Of a DNA stretch of 64,000 nt, positions 13,301 to 24,170 are shown piece after piece. The stretch's first letter is position 1, and each line of letters begins with the position of its first letter. The translations under genes were made by a program, and so were the position numbers. The DNA is from Colias croceus (Eukaryota; Arthropoda; Insecta; Lepidoptera; Pieridae). The notes under the pieces are model-generated. The model was not told where the DNA came from and searched no databases. It worked only from the letters and a program-made list of their open reading frames with translations. The DNA lies in assembly GCF_905220415.1 (NCBI RefSeq), contig NC_059556.1, positions 6,522,501 through 6,586,500 of the forward strand, read 5' to 3'.

Positions 13301-15637
13301 ACGGTATAAAGTGATAAAAGCCACGGTGTTGCCGTCTACACGACATTAATTCCTTCCGGTGATAATGTTGCCAGTCAATATTTATATCGCTGGACAAATA
13401 TTGATTGCTGAAAACAATGCTAATTTATATTTCCCGCGGAACTAGTTATTTTCGATATGAGAACTCGTTTTTATTTTTTACTCTAAAATGGAATAAATAA
13501 TTAAGCTCGCTCTCGCTGGATGGTTTTAAGTAACATTGTAATGTTTTTGTAGGCTATGTGGGTCGACCTTAAGCTTTGTGGGAAAGTGACTTAGCAAAAC
13601 GATTATTCTCAGAGTAGAGACAGTTAGAAAAATATTTTGTTTTGCCCCCGTGCATTCTTGTCTAGGAGCAGTGTAATTGTGAATGTCGATAATTTTTGTT
13701 CGAACAATGAATAGTTCAGACAATTTGTTGAGATAAGCCTCCATGTAACATCGCAATACGGATCTATGCCATAAAAAGTATAGTTCATGGTCAGGTTTAG
13801 TTAGTGTAAATGAGCTAGCTTGTATGGCGCAGCGGGCGCGCATGCGCGGAAATCAACTTTGACATTTTCGCGGTGTTGCCGTCCTTTTCGCACATAACGC
13901 ATGAGCAGGTGTTACTATATAAAAATACCATTGAAAATATTTTCGCATTAAGCGTAACGGTCCCATTGCATCTGAATGGATTCGAATGCAACCCATTTAA
14001 ATTGTAATTAATCTTTATTATTCTGTTTCCAGACACATAAAAATAATAATGACTAGATACAGCTACTTAAATTTCCATGAAATGCAATAAAATGCAAGTC
14101 TCATAACGGTTTTTGAATCAAATGCATAAGACAGAGACGAGCGTATCTTCAAGATACAGTAAATCTAACTATTTCTCCAAAAAGTTAACATAATTTGAAC
14201 ACGTTTTACGTGTAAGTGCGACTCGCTCATAATCCGGTCTTGTCATATCCGGAGCTAACGGGCCCCAGAGCTAAACAATATACATGTAAAAGAAAATTTT
14301 TAACGTCATCCTCCATACTATTCTTCATAAATCGTTTCACATCGTGACTGTGTTATTAATAACGTTATGACCTATTATCGGCGGTCAAATCTCTGTAAAG
14401 CAATACAGGGATCGGTGGCGTGTAACTTCTTCCAGGGTAACGTGAGTGGCCACCGTTATGACGACGTCACGGCATCAAGTTTCAAAATATTGTGATGTCA
14501 GTGGCCACTGGCCAGCTTTACGCCTCACGCTATTCGAAATTTGAATGCAATTCGAATACAACATTCTTTAATCAAATTTGAACGTAAATTATTTTAATTA
14601 CAACACATTCCAAATAGATCAATTTCAAAATTAATATATCACACATATGGTTACATATGGAATGGTTAAATTTAACATTTTATCAAATACCATATGGGTC
14701 CAATCCTGCTTAAACTGTCACCGAAATTCGATAGACGGGGATTATTTTGCGTCGCTTTCACTCAATTGATCGCATGTCAGTCTGACAATAGAACTATGTG
14801 AAATTAAACAGGAAGTTTCAATTTAGCGCCAATTCATATGGAATGATACCGGACGCTCTTCTACCGCCAAAAAAATCGATCCTACGTTTCTCTACATGTC
14901 TATGGTCTCTCCGAAAAAACTACACTCTTCTCTACCTGACCAAATGTCACGTTCTCCAGATGGTCCGAGCTTGTGCAAGCGGCCGTGGTGTTTGCTCAAA
15001 CATTACGAGACGGTACCTACATTTGAAGCGGCCGCTAAATAAAATACAAATACCACTCAAACCTCGAGTGACACGGCCATGTTAACTATAGACAATTCGA
15101 AATAACTGTAACTATCACAATTAAGATGTCCGCCATCCTTGAATTAGAGTTAAGCGTGATCTTGTAAATAACAGGTAATTACAATATTGAATCACGATCC
15201 CGACCGGCCTTAATGTTCTAATCGATGATGAGAACGTAAGCTCAATGAAGGCTGTATAAAGTACTTTTAATAACATACGATTGCTTGAACAAATGACTCC
15301 ATAATTAATTATAACTTATAAGTAATCGTTGCGTCCCACGCGGACACCTGATAAACCATAGAGTATTTCTTATCGACATCGCTTCTGTCAAATTTGAATA
15401 TCGAATACTTTTTTTTTGTTTATTTACCGATGTCTAGTCGCCCTTTACCATGATTATTGAAATACGAACATCGAACGATTTGATTTATTGATACAGGGTT
15501 GCTACTTAATGTTTCTTTAATGATGTATTGATTTTATTTGACATAACAATGAATTATACGACCATGATCTTTACGGCGTTCATGTTCATTTATGCATTTT
15601 GAATAGAATGGAATGTAAAAAATAAATAGAAACTTAC
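7332..15637 (-). other. Delta intron 2 (8.3 kb)
   Basis: Bounded by donor GTAAGT at 15637 and acceptor TTTTTCAG at 7332. It contains no recognised gene or transposon. Su(H)-type motifs lie at 8767-8774 (minus), 9162-9169, 11780-11787 and 13577-13584 (plus). An AT-rich palindrome (11-base arms, 2-base loop) lies at 10553-10576. A compact patch at about 14440-14515 has repeated GTGGCCAC and GACGTCA-type palindromes of unknown role. Confidence 0.85.
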
Positions 15638-15937
15638 CGGCCACGTGAAGTCGAAGGGAAAGACAATGGGGTTGGTGAATCCTTGCACGTTGAGGTTGGG
15701 CACATCCAATGAGTTTCCACCCAAGACGGGTGTTGTTATGTCACCGAACGTACACGGTGATGTTGTATCGATACTTGCTTGATAAATCTTGAGACACACG
15801 CGAAATTTAGTCCTGCACGGCGCCAAACAAGGCGCGTCACTATTTGAGGAACCATCACAGCACTGGCCACTACTTAACCTACCCAATGAGTTCGTAAAAC
15901 TTTTTATCCTAAGTTCGAAGGAACCAGATGACAGCAC
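15638..15937 (-). CDS. Delta: Delta coding exon 2: MNNL (Notch-ligand N-terminal, C2-like) domain
   Basis: Exactly 300 bases (100 codons, residues 17-116), phase 0 at both ends. The acceptor is a pyrimidine run ending TTTTCAG and the donor is GTAAGT after TGG-CCG. The translation opens SSGSFELRIKSF and contains FRVCLKIYQASIDTTSPCTFGD and GFTNPIVFPFDFTWP in sequence. These are hallmarks of the MNNL domain of arthropod Delta. Six cysteines (residues 42, 43, 53, 57, 64, 78) match the family pattern. This domain forms the outer Notch-contacting tip, which in the family also binds membrane lipid. Delta rather than Serrate/Jagged is favoured by the SSGSFEL start and the IDTTSPCTFGD stretch. I see no internal stop or frameshift. 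Confidence 0.96.
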
Positions 15938-17901
15938 CTGAAAAGAAAAATACAACATTAATATCTACGCCAAATAACATCTTGCGTCAGTAAATACAAT
16001 TTTGTTTACACGTAACATTTAATATCGGAGCAAAATGAAATTCATCTTTCAACGTCAGAGTTAAATCCTAAACACAAATTATTTGCACAACTGTCCACGA
16101 GATCGATCCCGTTGAGACATTAACGGTTTTACTGGACATACGAAATGGGGTTGCTAATGCTCATGTGGGGCGACAACCCTAATACGATTCGAATTTCAAA
16201 CGCTGTTGAGCATAGACATTTTTAAATGCCTCTCTTTTGACACTGGTCGAAAATACGTTTAAATTACAAAAATAACTACCTACATTGAAAAATAACCTTG
16301 ACGTAATTTTGAGCGATGATAGACAGAAACAAAAGCATATAAATATGGGTAACAAACCTCCAGCGTTGTTTTAAGCGATCTTTTTTGTCTATAAAAATTC
16401 GATTGTTGACAGATAGGTTAACGTTTTTTTTGTTGAATAATAATAGCAATGGCCTCTAGGGTAGCAACCCCTTCGAAAGAATGCGCAGTTGGCTATGCAT
16501 GTGGGATTAACTCGTTTAAGCAACTTATGCATTAGGGAATACGATGCCACCTTGCTATCTACACTGTAACTTATATAATATTACAATCTTGTTAAATTAT
16601 AATTAACTACAGTTTATCGTAAGGCGGCTTTGAAGAATAACGGAGAAAGAAAATTAGGTTGATTTTAAAATATCGATTATTCAAAAAGGTAATAGTTATA
16701 AATCCTCGTAATTATAAGGCATCGGAAGGAAGTGGCCGCTATTACGGCTGTCTTCGCGAATCATTACCGGGGAAGTCAGGGCCTTTAGAGCTTTTAAAAT
16801 TTACAGAGTTTCCTGTGCTATGAACCAAATTAAATATTACTATTTTTTTGTTTGTATTCTTAATTATGGTTTTAAAACGGTCTCAATTTGGCAAAGTTTA
16901 TATCTAAATTATAGCAATTAGTGGTGACGCAAATTTCTTTAATTAACCCTTTGAATAAATATAACGATTTAATTTTTAAATATTTTCTATGCTATCAATT
17001 TCTCACGCACATAAAATATATTTTTATGGACTGTACACTATTTAAACACACTGTTTAATCTTTTAAATAAAGTTTCATTCAACTATCTTATCTAGTTGTA
17101 GACAGTAGGACTATGGTAGAAAAATAACCACAGATCAAACAAAGCGTAAGGAAAAAAACACCAGATTTCGACCGACTTCCTGCCAAGTTGATAGGGGTTG
17201 AAGTTTTCAAAACGCGAAATGTGAGCCCTCTCTTTCTCTTCAATAATGATGGAAAAGGACGGAAAACTTTCACATCCACGTGGTAAACGCCAGGTAGGAG
17301 CGGAACCAAAAAAATATCGAAAAAAGCTAGTACTTACATTTCATTCTTCATATTGTTTATATGTATAGTAGCGCATTTTGGATCGATTTAAATTATTCTG
17401 CACTAATTAAATATATATTTTCAAATAGTTGAATACTTAAATAGTATTCATGTGTTATCCTAATTTAGAACTATTAAAAAGTTGTAAAAAATTTGTTATG
17501 CGTCCGTGCGGTCAGCACTTAGCCCGAAGCGAACCACAAATTGACAATTAAATTGTACTTACTACCGAATAAGTTGTATTTCATATTATCTTCGGGCGAT
17601 TTGAGGCGATGAACTTTTGATTGATGTATACAAACGGGTATTTACTATTTGTAAAGGCGCTAAACTTTATTACCATCGCCTATAATTACATTTACATTTA
17701 AAAATAGAACGTCATTTCTAAAGATAATATACCTACGCGTCTAAATTAAGGCCGCTGCATACGTGACGGGAAAATACCTCGGACGGGACGTGAGCGGGAC
17801 GGGCACGTGATTGCCACGTTCAAAACGGGAACGTGGTGCTAACGCATACGTACCGTGGCATTGATTCGGATCTAACGTGCTAGTGTTGTGAACAACGAAA
17901 G

Positions 17902-17979
17902 ATGGATTTTTCAATTCAAGAATTGGCTTTAATTATTATTTATTTTTTTATTAATTATTTATTTATTAATTTAAACTAA
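17902..17979 (+). pseudogene. Short frame, possible transposase N-terminus remnant
   Basis: ATG-initiated frame of 25 residues beginning MDFSIQELALIIIY and running into AT-rich sequence. Its place just inside the left TIR, pointing inward and facing the MADF frame, is where a Harbinger transposase would start. Too little remains to identify by motif, so this is positional inference only. Confidence 0.25.
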
Positions 17980-18196
17980 ACAATACTGTTTTTGATTTAT
18001 AAGCTTAAGATGTTTCATTTTTATATTTCTGGTAATAATGCCGCCATAAAACAAAAATATTATGCAGCACTAAAATTATTTTGGCATTTTAAACATAAAA
18101 TACGTAATTCAGAACACGATGAAGTGTCACAGGAATCATCATCATAGGTAGGACTAAGTATAGTTAGGAATACCACAATATATTCATTAAATAACA

Positions 18197-18340
18197 CTAA
18201 CCGTTTTCACTGTATGACAATTTCACAGCAATTTTACGCCATAAATAATTTTTATACTTTGTGTCTAAATATTGTTGGTTCGCTATACTATACAACGCTG
18301 GATATGAGCGAACACATTCGATCAGTTTTTCGTCGTCCAT
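18197..18340 (-). pseudogene. MADF-domain protein remnant inside the Harbinger element
   Basis: From an ATG at 18340 the frame reads MDDEKLIECVRSYPALYSI, followed by a stretch containing YLDTKYKN and LWRKIAVKL. This matches the first two helices of a MADF (Myb/SANT-like) DNA-binding domain: acidic start, L-I-x-x-V-R-x-x-P-x-L-Y, then W-x-x-I-A. In Harbinger transposons the partner protein of this type helps the transposase bind DNA and enter the nucleus. The frame stops after 47 residues, about half a domain. A GTTAGT just at the stop could be an old splice donor whose downstream exon was lost with the internal deletion. The frame is open further upstream, to another ATG at about 18400. Confidence 0.6.
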
Positions 18341-21300
18341 TTTCGATACTTGGAAGGCGTCACTATTAATCTCTCCGGCACGAACGGAGCGACTGTGCAT
18401 ACGTAGCGAAATCACGGACGGGACGGGGCACGTGCGGGACGGGACGTGCTAAACATCGTCGGCGACGATATTTTTCCCGTCCACGTTCCCGTCCCGTCGA
18501 TGTTCCCGTGACATATGCGTATTTGGATACATTTTGTATGCAACGATGTTTCCAAAACTTCCCGTCACGTCCCGTCCGGGTAAAATCCCGTCACGTATGC
18601 AGCGGCCTTTAATCAATGACCACAGATAATAGAAGCATATGTGCTCAGGGAATTTTAAATCGAATTCGATTTACAAATTATTAATATTCCAAATTCTATA
18701 ATCGACCACGTAGATGGCTATTTAGTTAAAACATTACCTTGAGTAATGAATCGACTATGCGTGTATCTAATTTATTTAACATACGACTTTACATTTAATG
18801 CATTCGACGTTAGTCGTGAACATCAATATTGTTTTTTATTTTGAAAGTGGCACTAGCACGTAACATTAATTGCGCCGGCGTAGGCCATCAACACTGTCCA
18901 AATTGATTTTGAACCGGCCATCGCGCAACAGAACCTTTGATAATATATCACTTTACATTAATTTAAATGGTTTTAATTACACCGCTGTGGCCTTGGCGTA
19001 TTATAACATTTTTTACCTAAAATTACGTGTCAAAATATGAAATTTGTCATGCTAGTTTATTACAACATTTAATCACTTGTCACTTTTTATAATTATCAAA
19101 ATCTATACATTTTTTGTAACATTTCAAGTTAATAAAGATTAATTTAGTAAAGGAGCAATAATGTGAAGACCATTGTATGTAAGTGAATACAGAGTAAACA
19201 CTCGTTCCAGTCGGCAGGTTGAAGTCTAAAAATAACTCAAATAATGAAACACAGGGGAATGTTTTTCATCTCGACCGTTATACATGCGAAATGTGTTAAA
19301 ATAAACACCCAAACAATCTTTTAATAGCGCGACGATGTGGCCACTGCATTATATTTGCAATCGAATTTGGAATTGTCTTTTAGTATCTGTGTGTTTTATT
19401 TTTCCTGTATTTGGCGCGCGCGTCGCGTTATTTTGAACTTCAAGACGATTTAAATTTAGATCAGGCCGTTTCATAATTTAGATGCAAGATTCGTTCGGTT
19501 GTATCTTAACCGCCGATATGTTTTGTAAATGTCAAAATGTATAATAGTGCAATTATTGTGGATATTTAACACAAGTAAATTGTAAAAACGGTTACACAAA
19601 ACTTCTGCCATTACAATAGAAGGAGAATAAAGGGAACTCGTCTTAAACGAACAAAACATCCTTAAAATCGACATGCGCGCGACAAAAGTCAAGCTCTTTG
19701 TTCGTCGGTTAATTCTTGGCAGCTGCAGTATAAAAGTAACATACAATCTAACAGTGGAATTGGAAATTAACGGAGAATCATGATTGTAATAGGCCTGCAG
19801 ATTGCCTGTACGTATATGGAAAGCGCATAGGTATTTTGCGGTTATTTAAGCGTTGCAACAGAGAATTGAGATTTCGTGCGTTGGTGTTTTATACGAGTGC
19901 TGTGCTTTACACTATTATATAGACGGAACTTATTTAAATAGTTTTCGATATTATAACAATTGAACTTTGATTTATAATTTGTTCTGAATTGCAATTCGTA
20001 AAAATCTTATTTGCTAAAGGAAACTGTTTATTGATTGTTAAGTTAATTATGTACATACTACATAGTATATTTCTGTTTTAATGATTATGATACAATTAAA
20101 GTACAATGTTTTTGTTTGCTTACGTAGAATAGTTGTAGGTACAAGTTACTTGGAATTAGATATTACATAAATGTCGATGCAATTCGCCAATTAGTAATTA
20201 CCCTTCACGCAGTAATTCATAAAACATTATGAAACCGTTTTGTTGTTACTAATTGATGAACATTGAGTAAGTACCAAAATTTTAGTATGTGAGGTTTATT
20301 ACTTTCCACAAAATATAATTTTAAAATTATATTCGTTAATTAAAGGATGGTATGAAATATGAATGTTAAATTGCGTATCATTATGAAGATATCAATTTGA
20401 CGAACGCCTACGTAGTTATTTATTAAAGCGAGCTTTTATATTCATAACTGTCATTTCGACCTTAACTTGCATCCCACTTCGCAACTCATCTCTGCACAAT
20501 GCCTGAAGCGTTGCGCAAACTTATGTTGCACAGCATTTGACACATTTACCCAATTCGAAATTTAATAATTCACACTAGCAACTCTAAACAATGGGACCTT
20601 TTAGCATACCTAATTTTGACACGCAACATATTCAAAGATCCACCAAAAAGTTTCGTAATACTTTTTGCCATATAAAATAAAGTCGGCCATTCATTAAACT
20701 AATTGCCACGCTTAGTTCGCAGTACAATCGCAGCTATGTTTATAAATAATGCATATTATTGGCTTCCCCGTGCATCCAGTTTGGCGACATTGCGTAATCT
20801 GATCAATGATCCTGATTCCTGGCGGCCATTTTGTTTTTTTACAATCAATTAAACGTCCGGCCGGGAACGGAACAAAAAAGGGAATTAAATAAATTATTTT
20901 AAAGAGGTCGTAATGAAAGAAATTGTGCTTTCGATGTGGCACAATGGAGCGTGACTGACGCTACTCCGGTAATGGAATCATCATTTGTCAGCATTTGTTA
21001 GACGAAAGCACACTAATAGACACTATTATAAATATACTATGGACTGTTTTAATTAAATTTTAAGTGACATGCCTTTGTGTGAAGTTCGAACACTTCTAAC
21101 TTTGATACCCGCTCGAGTAAAGGGTTGTCAAACGTTTAGATTGAGGAAAAATTTTAATGAGTACGTTACAATCGTGCTATTACGTGCTCATCAGACAATG
21201 AGACGAAATACAGCTTTCACATAGTTAAGACGTTAAAAACCGACGATTATACGTATTTCGTACAAGGAGCCGCGGTAATTGAGTCGGTTCACATAGAACA

Positions 21301-23688
21301 AAACAGTTCGGACAATAGACCAAATTATAACAGGGTTAAAACGATTCACATACTTAAATGCTTATTGCGACTAACATGACATACCTATATGATTAATTGT
21401 TATTGTCTCGTTGTGAAAACGGGACTGAATAGAATTTGGGGGTTTTGGAACTGTTGGGAAATACGGCCAATTGCCTTGACAGCTTGATTTGCCAAATGTA
21501 CACTAAACATGTGAATAAGCATTCGAATGCAAGCGGCTGTCTACATACGCATGTCGAGCGTGATGGATAACTGTAATATTATAATATGTAAGTACGTTAT
21601 AAAGCTGCCAATTAAGAAAGTTACTTAACAAACATTGATAACGAACCCCAAATGAACTAAATCAACCCGGTTGTAATTTGAATTCGTCGCGAGTTAAAAA
21701 AAAAGCAGATGTTAAGGCTTTTAAGAGTAGCCATTAAGTTGCACCTGCTTGCAATGTGGGCCGTTCATAAGCATCGGAATAACATCTATCGATTATATCA
21801 CTCGACTTCGAGCTATGTCCTAGTTATTCGGCTAACAATCTTGTTATTAATACAGTAATGTCGCCATAAAAACGTTACACCGAATGCGGTTAACGCACGC
21901 AACAGTTGAATTTATTATCTATTTTATCCTCGATTATCCTTTTTAGTAATTTTTCGTGTAGCGAAATGATTCGGCCCTCAGGTGAATTGTTAATACATTA
22001 TTATAAAATGGAAATTGCTATTATTCGGTTGCGGTTTTGGGCAGACGTGTTCCGACGCCGCTTCCGATTATCAGCTTTAATCACGCAATTCATGCACGAT
22101 ACTTTTCAGAATCGATTCGAAAATTAATGTCTGTAATCATGAGATGATCGAGTTTGAACAATTATTACATTGTGACATCCGCACGCAGCCATCGACAGGA
22201 GAAACCAGTTGCAAAACACAGCTTTTTATTAACTCGACTTCATTCATAATGGATTGTGGCGTCGTTATTGTAGCAAATAAAGGGATGATAAAACATTCAC
22301 TAACTCTGAGAACATAGAATGATAGAACTTTGAATATAATATCTACTCCATTTGCTATCCGTAATGATATGTACTTTTGTTGTTACTTATTTTACAGTTT
22401 ACACTCGTGTAACTATAGAAACGTAATGCAAATATTTATTGCGTTATTGAAGCATTCTTCCAACAAAAAATTGTTGAAACGACCGGAGATAGATTCACAC
22501 ACATGTACATTATATATCGCGTTTATAATATAAAATGCTTGTGTTAGTAATAACGGTACATTCGCATTTTGCGATTAATAAATAGGTAGACGTATGCGCG
22601 GACGCACGTAAGGGTACCAACTATTCCCCTATAAATTATGGACTTGTAAATAAAAATAGGGGAGCTTATCGATTTTTTCTACCGTTGACATTTACGTTTC
22701 ATAATTGGGTAATATTTAAGACGATTACACTGTACGGTTTAAGCCAGATCTTAAGTGAATCATGCAATGCGCTGAGATGTTTAGAAATAGTAATAAACAA
22801 CTTGTCCATCTGTCAATCAGTGCACATCGATTGGTTTCGATGAAGATTTAAAGCTTGTAAATAACATTACATGTAGATATATATGTATTATTAAAATATG
22901 TTAGCATATAATTTTTATTGCTTTAATTGAATTTAATTATTACAAAAGTCGGTCAGTAAGTTTTTATTTGATTAACTAACAATAAGTTACGCAGTTTATA
23001 ATTAGTGAAGAAATATTTTAATGATTGATGTACAAGTTGTAAACATGAAAATATTTTCGAGGAAAACAACCTTTGGCGTAAGTGCATAACCTTGACCGTT
23101 TTAGGACAATGACCTCATAATATATACCGAATGTATTTCACCTATTTTCCAAGCTAACCTAGTTTCTAACCAAATTACAAGAAGTATCGAGGACGCCTAT
23201 AATCGTTGCCTACAGTGATAAACATCGTACTACTAACCCTGCCGAAAATAATACGCCTTGAGTTATTCCGTCCAACTCATACATAGCTATTCTAGTCGAC
23301 GTCACATTTTACTCCTTTTGGAGATGTACTTCATAGCAAGCTTTGGTATGCATCTAATTTTAAACGAAGAAGCTGGCGACCCGAGTGACCCGGCGCTGGC
23401 CGTATTAAAACCTGAAGTTTCTTTAAGTATGCACCTAACTATGTTTGCTCGGCAAACGTATCGAACACACACAGCCACGGCTAGGACGGGCTCGGGCCCG
23501 GTCACGACTCGATCTAACCTACACCCTCTATCCAGGACGATCTAGGGCCTCGGACGCCAACTCGTGGGAAAGTGAGTGTAACGTCGCGGCCTCCACGGCT
23601 AAGTCTGGCAAACATTCGCTCTGCACTGGTCGCGTTACAGACGTAAACAAACGGGGAATTCGCGGTTTACGATATCGTCGTCCAGTAC

Positions 23689-23736
23689 CTGGGGTAGAAA
23701 CCCTAGCAGGGCGAAGAGCACCGTGGGGGCGCGCAT
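23689..23736 (-). CDS. Delta: Delta coding exon 1: start codon and signal peptide
   Basis: This exon encodes 16 residues, MRAPTVLFALLGFLPQ, and ends in phase 0 at CAG before a GT donor (GTACTG). Arg2 followed by a hydrophobic core (VLFALLGFL) makes a short secretory signal. It joins in frame to exon 2, which begins VLSSGSFEL. In Drosophila Delta the signal peptide also ends just before SSGSFEL, so cleavage probably falls near VLS/S. The start context CCAAT-ATG has A at -3, a good initiation context for insects. The donor is weak at +4/+5. A second phase-0 donor (GTAAAC) 18 bases further on would end the exon at 23671 and add VLDDDI. The assignment rests on frame, phase, signal-peptide character and location in the GC-rich 5' block, not on transcript evidence. 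Confidence 0.72.
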
Positions 23737-24170
23737 ATTGGCGCGTCCTCTACCGGCGCCTGGGCATATACGGGATCCTGGGTCCGTCAACAAACGACGG
23801 CAGAGTAATCCATCACTCGCACATGAGCACTGAGTTTCACTAAGTCACAAAGCACTAGAGGTGTCACTGGTCGCGCTCATCGACTACGGGAACCGGTCGG
23901 AGTATCGTGCACTATTCAAAACACGCGCGTGCACCGGCGTCGAGCAGCCGTAATAACGTGTAGTCGCGACGGTGCGTGACAGCGGACTGAGGGCGGGTGG
24001 CGGCTGGTGCGGGCAGCGCACACCTGGCGGCAACGCGGCGACGATAGATGGCGCTGCGCGGCGCATCTGCCGCTTATTCTCCCCGCCGCTCTCACCCCGC
24101 GCGCCCTCAAGCAGAAAATACACGGAAAACAGCCGTCTTCTGCTGATCTTAACCACGTGCTCATAGTAAT
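23737..24170 (-). promoter_or_regulatory. GC-rich 5' leader and probable promoter block of Delta
   Basis: The block from about 23.45 to 24.17 kb is clearly richer in G+C and CpG than anything to its right and overlaps Delta exon 1. Initiator-like TCAGT motifs on the minus strand occur at about 23832-23837 and 23985-23992. I could not find a convincing TATA box or a downstream element at the right spacing, so the transcription start is unresolved. Several long open frames on both strands here are compositional artefacts. A non-coding exon further upstream is possible. Confidence 0.45.
23750..23824 (-). promoter_or_regulatory. Three short upstream ORFs in the Delta 5' leader
   Basis: Reading toward the Delta start there are three minimal ORFs. 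ATG-TGC-GAG-TGA lies at 23813-23824. An 8-codon frame, MDYSAVVC, lies at 23787-23813. A 5-codon frame, MPRRR, lies at 23750-23767 and ends 13 bases before the Delta ATG. The first two overlap by stop/start TGATG. None is in frame with Delta. If the leader is transcribed as drawn, they could restrain or reroute initiation. Confidence 0.4.

Larger units (their letters stand above)
17749..18608. mobile_element. Non-autonomous PIF/Harbinger-type DNA transposon, TSD TTA
   Basis: An 860-bp element with terminal inverted repeats whose first 23 bases (AGGCCGCTGCATACGTGACG and three more) are identical at both ends. Subterminal CGGGACG/CGTCCCG motifs extend the similarity inward. It is flanked by TTA at 17746-17748 and 18609-18611, matching the 3-bp TWA duplication of PIF/Harbinger elements. 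It carries a MADF-domain reading frame near the right end on the minus strand and a short plus-strand frame near the left end. That two-gene plan (transposase plus Myb/SANT/MADF-like protein) is known for animal Harbingers. At 860 bp there is no room for a transposase, so this is an internally deleted copy inserted in Delta intron 1. Confidence 0.82.
15938..23688 (-). other. Delta intron 1 (7.75 kb)
   Basis: Separates the signal-peptide exon from the MNNL exon. It holds one clear transposon, the Harbinger-type element at 17749-18608, and Su(H)-type motifs at 17000-17007 (minus) and 23563-23570 (plus). Otherwise I see ordinary AT-rich intronic DNA with no coding signal. A large first intron is usual for developmental regulators and often carries enhancers; that role is inference here. 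Confidence 0.75.
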
